A stretch of DNA of 64,000 nucleotides from Bacillota bacterium (GTDB lineage: Bacteria; Bacillota; Clostridia; Saccharofermentanales; Fastidiosipilaceae): NCBI GenBank assembly GCA_023420115.1, contig JAEZWR010000048.1:124001-188000 (forward strand), written 5' to 3'. How positions within the stretch are numbered: position 1 is the stretch's first letter; every line of letters starts with the position of its first letter. Positions 34,682 through 43,910 of this stretch are shown in pieces. The position numbers were made by a program, and so were the translations under genes. The notes under the pieces were generated by a model. The model did not search any database and was not told the DNA's origin. It was given only the letters and a program-made list of their open reading frames with translations.

Positions 34682-36496
34682 ATGAGTGAAAATAAGAATA
34701 ATAAATCACAGATTGAGATAAAAAGTGATAGAGCGTTATCCGAAGATAATCGCAAGTCAATTTTGTCATTAATTGCAGAAAAGGAATATGAAATAAAAGA
34801 GACCATTGATCCTGAAATACTCGGTGGTTTCGTTGTTGATGTCGATTCAACTAGATATGATTACAGTGTGAAGAATCGTCTTAAGAGAATTTTTAATAAT
34901 CTCGATTCTGAAATAAAGAAAAAGGCTATGCATGATATATCTCGTTCAAAAGATTTAGAACAAACCATAGCACGAAATAGAGAAGATGTTAAAAAGATTC
35001 TCGATGATTCTAATTTAGCTGAAATATTAAAAGATATTCCGGCTGGAGAGATAAAAGAGTTTGGTGAAGTTGTTAGCATTGCAGATGGAGTTTGTTATGC
35101 AGAGGGCTTACCATCTTGCAAAAACCAAGAACTTATAATTTTTGATAATGATAGCTATGGTCTTGCAATGAATCTTGAAAGTGACAAGGTTGGTATTATT
35201 TTACTTAGTAATGATAGTAGTATATCTGCGGGTAGCTATTGTTTCTCAACTGGCAAAATATTGACTGTTCCAGTTGGAACTGAACTTATTGGAAGAGTGG
35301 TAGATGCACTTGGTAGAGAGATTGATGGACTTGGTCCGATTGACAGTCAAAATAGGAGACCAATTGAACATGAAGCTGCTCCGATAATTGATAGACAGGA
35401 AGTTAATCAACCACTTTATACGGGTATAACAGCAATAGATGCGATGACTCCTATTGGAAGAGGTCAGAGAGAATTAATTATTGGTGACAGGAGAAGTGGC
35501 AAAACATCAATAGCCGTTGATGCGATTATTAGGCAAAAGGATCAAGATGTGATTTGCATTTATGTCGCTATCGGTCAAAGGATGGGAGCTGTTGCCGAGG
35601 TCGTCAAGAGACTTAAGGATCAAGATGCAATGTCATATACAACGGTTGTTGTTGCTTCCGCTTCTGACTCACCAGCTATGCAATATATAGCCCCATATTC
35701 AGCATGTGCGATGGCAGAAGAGTTTATGTACAAGCAGCACAAGGACGTTTTGATTGTATATGATGATCTTTCTAAACATGCTGTTGCATATAGAAGTCTT
35801 TCTCTATTGCTGAGGAGACCACCGGGGCGTGAAGCTTTTCCTGGAGATATCTTCTATATTCATTCTAGATTACTTGAAAGATCAGCTAGACTTTCTGAAA
35901 GTTTAGGTTCTGGTTCAATTACCGCTTTGCCTATAATAGAAACACTAAATGGTAATATATCAGCATATGTTCCTACTAATGTAATTTCTATTACAGATGG
36001 TCAGATTTTTCTTGATACTGATAGATTTTTTTCAGGTATTAGACCAGCTATTAATGAAGGTCTATCAGTTTCCCGTGTTGGTGGAGCAGCTCAAACAAAG
36101 GCGATGAAAAAAGTTGCATCATCTTTGAGGCTTAAATTGTCACAGGCTGCTGAATTAGAATCGTTTAGTAAGCTTAATTCAGATAGTGATTCTAGTACTA
36201 AACAACTTGTACAGAGGGGAAGATTGCTTAGAAGGCTTCTTTGTCAAGGTTTAGGTGAAATTAGAAGAATGAATGAATCAGTCTGTCTTATTTATTTATG
36301 TAATCTTGGAAAATTTGATTTCTTAGATGAGACAGAAGCGGCTGCTTTTTTCCTTGAATTTTTGAATTTTTGGCGCATCAATGCTACTGAATGTATAGAT
36401 AGAATCGAGACTTCTGGCCAAATTACCGAAGCTGATACTCAAAATATGGAAGAAGTTTTTGAGAAATTTATTAGTACGCAGAATATCGAGGCTTGA
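34682..36496 (+). CDS. atpA: F-type ATP synthase delta(C-terminal domain)-alpha fusion subunit
   Basis: The 604-residue protein is about 100 residues longer than normal alpha. Residues about 10-72 match the C-terminal domain of subunit delta (KSDRALSEDNRKSILSLIAE, then ETIDPEILGGFVVDVDSTRY, DYSVKNRLKRI), like the usual SA-x-PL...DPxLIGGFVV...DxSVxxRL pattern. A charged linker follows, then alpha from about residue 118 (FGEVVSIADGVCYAEGL), with P-loop GDRRSGKT at 268-275, ERSARL, FSGIRPAINEGLSVSRVGG carrying the arginine finger, and the helical C-terminal domain. ATG at 34682 after GAGG; the earlier TTG at 34655 is rejected. No separate atpH exists in this operon. Confidence 0.9.
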   Translation: MSENKNNKSQIEIKSDRALSEDNRKSILSLIAEKEYEIKETIDPEILGGFVVDVDSTRYDYSVKNRLKRIFNNLDSEIKKKAMHDISRSKDLEQTIARNREDVKKILDDSNLAEILKDIPAGEIKEFGEVVSIADGVCYAEGLPSCKNQELIIFDNDSYGLAMNLESDKVGIILLSNDSSISAGSYCFSTGKILTVPVGTELIGRVVDALGREIDGLGPIDSQNRRPIEHEAAPIIDRQEVNQPLYTGITAIDAMTPIGRGQRELIIGDRRSGKTSIAVDAIIRQKDQDVICIYVAIGQRMGAVAEVVKRLKDQDAMSYTTVVVASASDSPAMQYIAPYSACAMAEEFMYKQHKDVLIVYDDLSKHAVAYRSLSLLLRRPPGREAFPGDIFYIHSRLLERSARLSESLGSGSITALPIIETLNGNISAYVPTNVISITDGQIFLDTDRFFSGIRPAINEGLSVSRVGGAAQTKAMKKVASSLRLKLSQAAELESFSKLNSDSDSSTKQLVQRGRLLRRLLCQGLGEIRRMNESVCLIYLCNLGKFDFLDETEAAAFFLEFLNFWRINATECIDRIETSGQITEADTQNMEEVFEKFISTQNIEA

Positions 36497-36518
36497 ATAA
36501 GAGAGCGTGAAGTGAATT

Positions 36519-37469
36519 ATGTCAAGTAATAATGAGATGAAAAGAAGAATGAAATCTGTTGCTGACTTACGTCAGATGACGAGGGCTATGCAATTGATTT
36601 CACAAATAAAACGAAGTACTGCAGCAAAAAAACTTGAAGCATCTAAGTACTTTTTCGTTCATACGATGCGTACAGTGAATGAAATTATGATTCAAAACCC
36701 TAATAGTTTTGATAATATTTTTAAATTGCGCAAAAAGAATGATGGCGATAAATGGAATATTCTCATCTATTTAATTTCTGCAGAATCCGGTATGGCCGGT
36801 GCGTATATGCTTAAGGTTTTAAGGAGAGGTGAAGAGCTGGCGAGACAACTTGAAATAAAGGTTAGAGCCAAAGGATATGAGCCTAATGTTCGTTTCAGAG
36901 TTCTTGGTAGACCTTTATCATATAAATTAAAGGAAGATGGTTTTGTTTCTGAAGGGGATTATAAGCCCGAAAGGAGCGATCCCGACTATTATGGAAGTCA
37001 ACTTCTGTCTATTCAGTTGATGAATGAATATATGGACGGACAATATGATGAAATTTATTTTGTTTATATGCATATGAATAATAGTATTCAGAGTGAGCCA
37101 CTTTATATTAGAACATTGCCAGCAGATTCTCAGGGTTTATTTCTTCTAACAAGAAAAATGCTCAGCAAAGAAGAGATGGAAGAAGAGGAGAGATTGATTC
37201 AAGAGCTAGAACATAGGCATTTGAGCTATCAGCCTGATATAGAAAGTGTAAGTAAGTATCTTATGTCTTCTTATTCGACTGCTATGGTATTTGGTATTTT
37301 GAATGAAGCCCATGCAGCAGAACACGCATGGAGAATGCAGGCGATGGAGTCTGCTACCAAAAATGCCGATGACTTGCTTTTTGATTTAAAAGAGCTAATG
37401 AACCAGCAGAGGCAGGAAGAAATAACAGAAGAACTCAATGAAATTATATCTGCTACACTTGATGTGTAG
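36519..37469 (+). CDS. atpG: F-type ATP synthase subunit gamma
   Basis: The 316-residue central-stalk subunit has the N-terminal coiled-coil (EMKRRMKSVADLRQMTRAMQ, then LISQIKRSTAAKK), ISAESGMAGAYMLKVL in the place of the usual GLCGGYN region, and the C-terminal helix SYSTAMVFGILNEAHAAEHA with AMESATKNADDLL. It is some 25-30 residues longer than Bacillus gamma, with an expanded central part including a charged stretch (KEEMEEEERLIQELEHRH). It directly follows alpha and precedes beta. Confidence 0.92.
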   Translation: MSSNNEMKRRMKSVADLRQMTRAMQLISQIKRSTAAKKLEASKYFFVHTMRTVNEIMIQNPNSFDNIFKLRKKNDGDKWNILIYLISAESGMAGAYMLKVLRRGEELARQLEIKVRAKGYEPNVRFRVLGRPLSYKLKEDGFVSEGDYKPERSDPDYYGSQLLSIQLMNEYMDGQYDEIYFVYMHMNNSIQSEPLYIRTLPADSQGLFLLTRKMLSKEEMEEEERLIQELEHRHLSYQPDIESVSKYLMSSYSTAMVFGILNEAHAAEHAWRMQAMESATKNADDLLFDLKELMNQQRQEEITEELNEIISATLDV

Positions 37470-37510
37470 TAGTTTTAAGTTCTTATGTATAAATAAAGAA
37501 AGAAGTAAAT

Positions 37511-38923
37511 ATGAGTATGGTAAAAGGGCATATAGTTCAGATTATCGGATCAGTTATCGATTGCTTATTTGAGACAGAACAAATACCTAAAATAAAAGAT
37601 GCAATTTTTTTGGATTATAATGGCAAAAAGTATACATTCGAAGTAATGCAAGATTTAGGTCAGGGGAGACTTCGTACAGTCAGTCTGAATGAGACTGAGG
37701 GACTTTCTCGCTATATGGAAGTGTATAGTGAATGTAAAGAAATTGAAGTTCCAATAGGTCCTGAAATGTTAGGACGTATGATTGATGTATGCGGAAATCC
37801 AATAGATGGGAAAGGGGAGATCCAGAGTAAGAAGAAAATTTCTATTCACAAAGAAGCCCCGCCCTTTAGTGAAATAAGAGATGAGGGGGAAATTCTCGAA
37901 ACAGGAATTAAAGTTTTGGATCTTCTTGTTCCTTATGCAAGAGGTGGCAAAATTGGCTTGTTTGGAGGCGCTGGTGTAGGCAAAACCGTACTAATTCTTG
38001 AATTAATTAGAAATGTTGCAGCAGAACATAATGCATATTCTGTATTTACTGGTGTTGGAGAAAGATCTAGAGAGGGAAATGATCTTTGGCACGAAATGCA
38101 AAGCTCTGGTGTTATTGATAAAACAATTTTGTGCTTTGGTCAGATGAATGAAACACCAGGTGCTCGTATGAGAGTTCCTCTAACTGGCTTAACACAGGCC
38201 GAGTATTTTCGTGATGTTGAATCAAGAGATTCGCTTCTTTTTATTGATAATATATATAGATTCGTTCAGGCTGGTTCAGAAGTATCAGCACTTTTGGGAA
38301 GAATACCTTCGGCTGTAGGATATCAGTCTACATTAGCTAATGAATTGGGACAATTACAAGAACGAATAGTATCGACAAAAAAAGCATCTATAACATCGGT
38401 TCAGGCAGTATATGTTCCTGCAGATGACTTGACCGATCCTGCTCCTGCAACGACATTCGCACATTTGGATGCTATCTCAGTTCTAAGCCGTGCAGTTGTT
38501 GAACAGGGAATATATCCGGCGATTGATCCTCTGGAGTCATCATCAAGAATTCTAGATCCAAGTAAAATAGATAAGAGACATTATGAATGTGCTAGTAAGG
38601 TTCAGGAAGCCCTTCAAAGGTATAGAGAATTAAAAGATATTATTGCAATTCTGGGGCTAGATGAACTTAGTGAACATGATCAGCAGATTGTAAATAGGGC
38701 CAGACGAATTCAGAAATTTCTATCGCAGCCCTTCTTTGTAATGCAAGCTTCTACAGGTTTTGAAGGAAGATATGTTAGCCTTAACGATACAATAAATTCT
38801 TTTTCTGCTATTTTAGGTGGCGAATGTGACCATATACCTGAGGATTGCTTCTATATGAAAGGTAATATTGATGACGTCCAAAGGGCATATAATGACTTAA
38901 GTGAGTCTAAGAAACAATTTTAA
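37511..38923 (+). CDS. atpD: F-type ATP synthase subunit beta
   Basis: This 470-residue catalytic subunit has P-loop GGAGVGKTVLILELI, the catalytic GVGERSREGNDLWHEM, LLFIDNIYRFVQAGSEVSAL, PSAVGYQSTLANELGQLQER and VPADDLTDPAPATTFAHLDA. The lever segment reads DELSEHD instead of the usual DELSEED. Catalytic residues are intact. The start is one of two ATGs six bases apart (37511 or 37517). The order gamma-beta-epsilon is standard. Confidence 0.96.
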   Translation: MSMVKGHIVQIIGSVIDCLFETEQIPKIKDAIFLDYNGKKYTFEVMQDLGQGRLRTVSLNETEGLSRYMEVYSECKEIEVPIGPEMLGRMIDVCGNPIDGKGEIQSKKKISIHKEAPPFSEIRDEGEILETGIKVLDLLVPYARGGKIGLFGGAGVGKTVLILELIRNVAAEHNAYSVFTGVGERSREGNDLWHEMQSSGVIDKTILCFGQMNETPGARMRVPLTGLTQAEYFRDVESRDSLLFIDNIYRFVQAGSEVSALLGRIPSAVGYQSTLANELGQLQERIVSTKKASITSVQAVYVPADDLTDPAPATTFAHLDAISVLSRAVVEQGIYPAIDPLESSSRILDPSKIDKRHYECASKVQEALQRYRELKDIIAILGLDELSEHDQQIVNRARRIQKFLSQPFFVMQASTGFEGRYVSLNDTINSFSAILGGECDHIPEDCFYMKGNIDDVQRAYNDLSESKKQF

Positions 38924-38934
38924 AGGGCGGACTT

Positions 38935-39363
38935 ATGGCTGAGAAAATACATTTTGAACTTGTGACACCCTATGGTATGTTTATGGACTATGCCGAAGCA
39001 GAGATGGTAGTCCTTCCAGCGTATGACGGGCAGATAGCGGTACAAAAGGGACATGTTCCGCTGATAGTATCGATTATTCCGGGATTGTCAAGAATTCATG
39101 TTGGAGGGGAAATTCTTAATTGCTTCGTATCTCATGGCTATGCAGTTATTGAGCCAGAACTTGTAACTTTGATAGTATCCGCTGCTGAATGGCCAGAAAA
39201 TATAGATATTGCGAGAGCTGAAGCATCTATCAAACGCGCAGAGGAAAAATTGAAAGATAGAGCGAATTTGAGTGATAATAAGATCTCATCTGCCGAACAT
39301 GCAATAAGAAGGTCCAAAGCGAGAATTCATATAGCTGAGAAATATAAGAATAAAGAAAAATGA
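38935..39363 (+). CDS. atpC: F-type ATP synthase subunit epsilon
   Basis: The 142-residue product has the N-terminal beta-sandwich (FELVTPYGMFMDYAEAEMVV, then LPAYDGQIAVQKGHVPLIV) and a two-helix C-terminal hairpin (IARAEASIKRAEEKL; SSAEHAIRRSKARI). Epsilon couples rotation and can inhibit ATP hydrolysis. It starts 11 bases after the beta stop and ends the operon before a hairpin terminator. Confidence 0.93.
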   Translation: MAEKIHFELVTPYGMFMDYAEAEMVVLPAYDGQIAVQKGHVPLIVSIIPGLSRIHVGGEILNCFVSHGYAVIEPELVTLIVSAAEWPENIDIARAEASIKRAEEKLKDRANLSDNKISSAEHAIRRSKARIHIAEKYKNKEK

Positions 39364-39372
39364 GTATATGCA

Positions 39373-39415
39373 AAAGCACTCCGTGTTTCAATGAAAGACA
39401 TGAGAGTGCTTCTTA
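39373..39415. terminator. terminator between atpC (+) and tdk (-)
   Basis: AAGCACTC at 39374-39381 pairs with GAGTGCTT at 39404-39411, with more imperfect pairing inside and TCTTATTAT after it. It stands between converging genes and may serve both. Confidence 0.65.
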
Positions 39416-39457
39416 TTATCATACGTATCAGTATATAAATATGATCGATTTCATAAG

Positions 39458-40036
39458 TTACTCAAATAATTCTTCATAGCACGTACCACAAAATGATTCA
39501 TAGCTCACTTCATCTACTCCATCAATTGCCAATTGATTACCATCTCTAGTATATTTACCATTAATTTTTCGTGCATTGAAAATGGCTTTTTTCCCGCATT
39601 TGCAAACTGTTTTTAACTCCTCAATGGTGTGCGCTAGCATCATAAGTCTACTGCTACCTTCAAAAGCTTCTCTTCTAAAATCCGTTCTAAGTCCGTAACA
39701 TATAACAGGAATATTATGATGAATAACAATTGCTAAGAGATCATTGCAGTGCTGTTTATTCAGAAATTGAGCTTCATCAACAAGGATACAATGTATAGGA
39801 TTTTTCTTATGTTCAGCTAGAATCATTTCCTTAATATTGTCATTGTTATCCACAAGAAAGTCGACTTTTCTTTTGATGCCCAAACGACTTAAGACATAAT
39901 CTGCACCCTTAGTATCAGCCTTGACTTTCATTAATATAACGCGCATCCCGTGCTCTTCATAGTTGTGTGCGACTTGGAGAAGATTTGTGGTTTTACCTGA
40001 GTTCATAACACCATAACGAAAAAAAAGCTTAGCCAT
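39458..40036 (-). CDS. tdk: thymidine kinase
   Basis: The 192-residue enzyme phosphorylates deoxythymidine in the cytoplasm. It begins AKLFFRYGVMNSGKTTNLLQ with the P-loop, has CILVDEAQFL (Walker B type), and the zinc site CKCGKKA with a later CGTC. The start is the ATG at 40034-40036, preceded by GGAAGG; the reading frame continues 33 codons upstream but that stretch is hydrophobic and unlike Tdk. It converges on the atp operon. Confidence 0.94.
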   Translation of the reverse strand: MAKLFFRYGVMNSGKTTNLLQVAHNYEEHGMRVILMKVKADTKGADYVLSRLGIKRKVDFLVDNNDNIKEMILAEHKKNPIHCILVDEAQFLNKQHCNDLLAIVIHHNIPVICYGLRTDFRREAFEGSSRLMMLAHTIEELKTVCKCGKKAIFNARKINGKYTRDGNQLAIDGVDEVSYESFCGTCYEELFE

Positions 40037-40238
40037 TTTAGACCTTCCAATCTTTAAGTAAAATATGCCGAGAGAGATTATACATTGAAATTTGCTGACA
40101 AAGAAGATAACAATATATAAAAGTACAATTGCCACTAATATATAAGCTTATACTAGTTAGAAATTTTGGCTATATTTTATTATAATTTTAAAGAATACTA
40201 TATAATATCTTTTACTAACTAAATAAGGAAAATTTGAA

Positions 40239-41720
40239 ATGATTAGCAAGGATAATAGCAAACAAAAAAAATCCATTTTGGTATTAAATATTTTCATTAT
40301 TCTATTTATTTTTATTTTAGCAGCAGCGGCTATCTACTGTATGTATATGTTGTCAGAGTACAGCTTACTCCCATCTAGTATAAGAATTAAATCAATGATA
40401 GTAATTTCAATGTTGATTCTTATTCCCATATTGCTATTGATAGTATCTAAGAGGTCAAAAACTATTAAGATTTTTACTATTGCTCTATCTATTGTTTTTT
40501 CTATAGCTTTTGCAAGTGTCGATTTTTACTTGTATAGAACTTTTAGAGCAATTGAGACCTTATCTAGTAATAGTCGAGTAAGTAGTTCTGAAAATAAACA
40601 AGTTGCAGAGCTTGTTGTTCTTAATGAATCGACTTATCAGACAGCTGCTGATTTGGTGAATAAAAAAGTTATTGCACCTATAAAGATGGATACCGAGTTT
40701 ATTCAAGCCTTTGTCAATCTTATTGATGCTGACTTAGAAGTTAAGGATTCTGGTAGTTATCTTCAGGCTGCCAAGGACCTACTTGATAAAAAGACAGATG
40801 CAATTATTGTAAATGGCAAGTGGCATGATTTGATTGAAGAATCATTCTCTGATTTTAACAATAGGATTAGAGTTATTTACGAGAACAATATTGATTTAAA
40901 GAATGATGATGAGTCATCTGAAAATGAAAAAGTGCATGACAATTGGCCAAATGTTCCCTTCAATATTTATCTTAGTGGCATAGATTCTTATGGAGAGATT
41001 GAAACTATATCAAGATCTGACGTTAATATTGTGATGAGTCTTAACCCAAGTACGAAAAAAATACTTTTAACAAGTATACCTCGTGATACATATTGCCAGA
41101 TTCCAGATGGTGGCAATAATGAGTATGATAAATTGACGCATGCTGGAATTTATGGCGCAAAAACTTCTATGAGAGCGATTAATAATTTATTAGGTATAGA
41201 TGCTAACCGTTATGTGAAGATAAATTTCTCAGGGCTTATAGATGTTGTAAATAGCTTAGGTGGTGTTGATGTGGAAAATCCCACTGAATTTAAGACAATA
41301 GATTATACTTTCCCTGCTGGACTTATTCACTTAGATGGTGAAATGGCACTGTCATTTTGTAGAGAAAGAAATGCCTTTGCTGAAGGTGATTTTGAGCGAG
41401 GACGAAATCAGGAACGCGTGATAAAAGCGATAGTTAAAAAATTATCTTCTCCAGCGATTATAGTTAACTATTCACAAATACTTTCTTCTATTGAAAAATC
41501 AATTGAGACTAATTTCAGCACGGATGAAATAATGAAGCTAGTTAATATGCAACTCGAGAATGGTTTCGACTGGGATATTGATATGCAGTCACTCGAAGGA
41601 AGCGGGAGAAATGATCTACCTTCATATTCTATGCCAGGCTGGCAACTTTATGTAATGGTTCCAGATGAGACTTCCTTAAATACAATCAAAAATAAAATAC
41701 AAGACACCTTAAAAAAATAA
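40239..41720 (+). CDS. LCP family (LytR-CpsA-Psr) glycopolymer ligase
   Basis: LCP proteins attach wall polymers such as teichoic acids to peptidoglycan. The 493-residue product has three predicted N-terminal membrane helices (about 12-36, 45-65, 73-95) and an external LCP domain: FNIYLSGIDSYGEIETISRS, DVNIVMSLNPSTKKILLTSI with PRDTY, LGGVDVENP, LSFCRERNAFAEGDFERGRNQ with the conserved Arg residues. Start follows AAGGA. A 135-residue extra domain between the membrane helices and LCP domain is unassigned. Confidence 0.92.
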   Translation: MISKDNSKQKKSILVLNIFIILFIFILAAAAIYCMYMLSEYSLLPSSIRIKSMIVISMLILIPILLLIVSKRSKTIKIFTIALSIVFSIAFASVDFYLYRTFRAIETLSSNSRVSSSENKQVAELVVLNESTYQTAADLVNKKVIAPIKMDTEFIQAFVNLIDADLEVKDSGSYLQAAKDLLDKKTDAIIVNGKWHDLIEESFSDFNNRIRVIYENNIDLKNDDESSENEKVHDNWPNVPFNIYLSGIDSYGEIETISRSDVNIVMSLNPSTKKILLTSIPRDTYCQIPDGGNNEYDKLTHAGIYGAKTSMRAINNLLGIDANRYVKINFSGLIDVVNSLGGVDVENPTEFKTIDYTFPAGLIHLDGEMALSFCRERNAFAEGDFERGRNQERVIKAIVKKLSSPAIIVNYSQILSSIEKSIETNFSTDEIMKLVNMQLENGFDWDIDMQSLEGSGRNDLPSYSMPGWQLYVMVPDETSLNTIKNKIQDTLKK

Positions 41721-41790
41721 TATAATTAGATATCTATACTAAGTATTCTAATAATTAATAATAGCTCATGAGAAATAAAAATATTAGTAA

Positions 41791-41810
41791 GATCCATTCG
41801 TTGGATTTTT
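41791..41810 (+). terminator. weak hairpin downstream of the LCP gene
   Basis: ATCCA pairs with TGGAT around a short loop and TTTTT follows. The short stem makes this a low-confidence terminator. Confidence 0.35.
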
Positions 41811-41895
41811 AGGTCTAACTTTGATGGTAGCGCTAATAGAGATCTCGTGGGCTTTTATATTTTTATATAAAATAGAAAAATATATTTAATTCAGT

Positions 41896-43827
41896 TTAGA
41901 TTGCTTCTTGGGAGTATTGACTTAGATATAATTTCTTATATTCACCATTTAAGTTCATAAGTTCGGAGTGCTTACCAATTTCAACAATATCACCATCTTT
42001 TACCATTAGGATAATATCAGAGTCGAGAATATTTTGGAGCCTATGAGCAATGATAAATGATGTTTTGCCAGACATTAATTTATTTAGAGCATCTTTTATT
42101 AAATTTTCATTGCGTGAATCTAGAGAGCTACTAGCTTCATCTAATATAACGATGTCGGAAGGTGCAGCAAAAAGTCTTGATATTGCAAGAAGCTGTTTCT
42201 GACCCTCGGATAGGGAACTTGGATTATCAATGAAATAATAATATCCACCATTAAGTTCTCTAATGAAAGAGTCAGCATTAGCCTCGATTGCTGCTTCTAT
42301 ACATGTTTCATCACTGATATCTCTATCTAGACGAATATTATCAATAATAGTTCCTCTTCTGATGAAACTTTCTTGAGCAATGTAGGCAAAATGTTTCCTA
42401 AGTTCGTTAATTTCATAGGTATAAATACTTTTATTATCTAAAAGGATATCACCAGACTTAATATCATAGAAACGAAGGAGAAGATTTATCAGTGTGCTTT
42501 TTCCACTTCCTGTCTCTCCGACAATTCCAACTTTAGAACCTTTAGGAACAAAGAAATTTAAATTTTTAATGAAGTCATCTTGACCTGGATAGGAGAAATA
42601 TACATTTTTAAACTCTAAGGCTCCGAGTAGAGGCTCTAAAGTCTGGAGAGTTGTTTCCTTATTCTTTTCAGTAGAAATAGTGTAATTAAGATGAGTAAAA
42701 TTAGAAGCTTGGTAGATCTGCTTGTTCTTTTTGTATGACTTAGATGAATTAGACACTAAGTTAGAACTTTCTTCATTATTGGTATTTTTCATATCCAAAT
42801 TATAAGATCCATATTCTGCCTCATCTTCTTTTAAGAAATTTGCGAACTTATTAGCTGAATTAAGGGCATTTTGAAATTCACTTAAAACTTGCGAAATATC
42901 ATTAAAAGGTTTGCTATATTGCTGGGCATATGCAAGAAAAGCAACAAAAATACCTATACTTAATTTATCACTGATAACAAAGTAGGCTGCTGTAGCTGTA
43001 ATAACAGCATATATTGTGGCATTTACGAAGCGACTTAAGGGGTTACTCAATGAAGATATAAACATCGACTTAAGTGAACTAATTTTTAGCTCGGTATTTA
43101 TTCTTTCGAAATAATGGAGACGATTATCTTCTATATGTAGTGATTTTATAGTTGCAAGTTCCTCGATACATTCTTCACAAATATCACCCAACTTACTTCT
43201 GTCTATTAAATTTTTGGCGAAAAATTTCTTGCTATATCCAGCAACTAGTTTAGATGCTAGTAAGGAAAGAGGGGAGACGAATACAACAATACTTGCCATT
43301 TTCCAGTCGACAGAGTACATAATCACTATAGTTATAAAAATGGAACTTATTCCAGAAAAAAATTGTTCTCCTAGCATGATAAGTCCATCAGAAAAATTAT
43401 CAATATCGCTACTAAACATAGCCAGAACTTGTCCTCTATCATACTTACTTATAGTATATAAACGCAAACGTTGTATCTTAGAAAAAAGTAATTCTCGTAG
43501 ATGAATACATAAGTTATACGATAAGCTGCCATTGAACTTTGAAAGAACATATTGAAAAATAGCAGTAAATATAACAAGAATAAATATAATAATAAGCTGT
43601 GAATATATTAATTTGAAATCAATATGCTTAGAGTTCGTTGAATCGATAGCTTTGCCAATAATGATAGGAATCACCAGTCTGCTCAATGAGCCTAAGATTG
43701 ATAATAAAACTATAATTAATATAGTGAGCCTATTTTTAGAAAAGTCACTCAATATAATGAAAAGATTCTTAAAACTATTCTTTTTATTATTCCTAAATAT
43801 TTTTGGGGATGACGTTAGAATATTCAT
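41896..43827 (-). CDS. ABC exporter subunit with consensus ATPase motifs
   Basis: The 643-residue half-transporter has six membrane helices (residues 1-320 approx.) and an ATPase domain. Walker A is GIVGETGSGKSTLINLLLRF, the signature is SLSEGQKQLLAISRLFA, Walker B DIVILDEASSSLD has the catalytic Glu, and FIIAHRLQ has the switch His. A 60-residue Ser/Asn-rich insertion (about 335-395) separates the two domains. The partner gene lies just upstream on the same strand, so the pair is a heterodimeric exporter. Start follows GGAG. Substrate unknown. Confidence 0.9.
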   Translation of the reverse strand: MNILTSSPKIFRNNKKNSFKNLFIILSDFSKNRLTILIIVLLSILGSLSRLVIPIIIGKAIDSTNSKHIDFKLIYSQLIIIFILVIFTAIFQYVLSKFNGSLSYNLCIHLRELLFSKIQRLRLYTISKYDRGQVLAMFSSDIDNFSDGLIMLGEQFFSGISSIFITIVIMYSVDWKMASIVVFVSPLSLLASKLVAGYSKKFFAKNLIDRSKLGDICEECIEELATIKSLHIEDNRLHYFERINTELKISSLKSMFISSLSNPLSRFVNATIYAVITATAAYFVISDKLSIGIFVAFLAYAQQYSKPFNDISQVLSEFQNALNSANKFANFLKEDEAEYGSYNLDMKNTNNEESSNLVSNSSKSYKKNKQIYQASNFTHLNYTISTEKNKETTLQTLEPLLGALEFKNVYFSYPGQDDFIKNLNFFVPKGSKVGIVGETGSGKSTLINLLLRFYDIKSGDILLDNKSIYTYEINELRKHFAYIAQESFIRRGTIIDNIRLDRDISDETCIEAAIEANADSFIRELNGGYYYFIDNPSSLSEGQKQLLAISRLFAAPSDIVILDEASSSLDSRNENLIKDALNKLMSGKTSFIIAHRLQNILDSDIILMVKDGDIVEIGKHSELMNLNGEYKKLYLSQYSQEAI

Positions 43828-43910
43828 ATTTCGCTCACTCCTAAATTACAAACGTTGAGTTTATGCTTAAATTTTTTAAAGCATAAGTAGCAAGCTACAA
43901 TGCACTATAA

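Noticed and set aside
32657..39363. N-type (second) ATPase operon
   Set aside because: Gene order and the presence of gamma, beta and epsilon after alpha fit a normal F-type operon; the characteristic atpQ/atpR genes are missing.
39846..39854. Perfect DnaA box TTATCCACA
   Set aside because: A single copy inside the tdk coding region. No box cluster, no AT-rich unwinding region and no dnaA gene, so not an origin.
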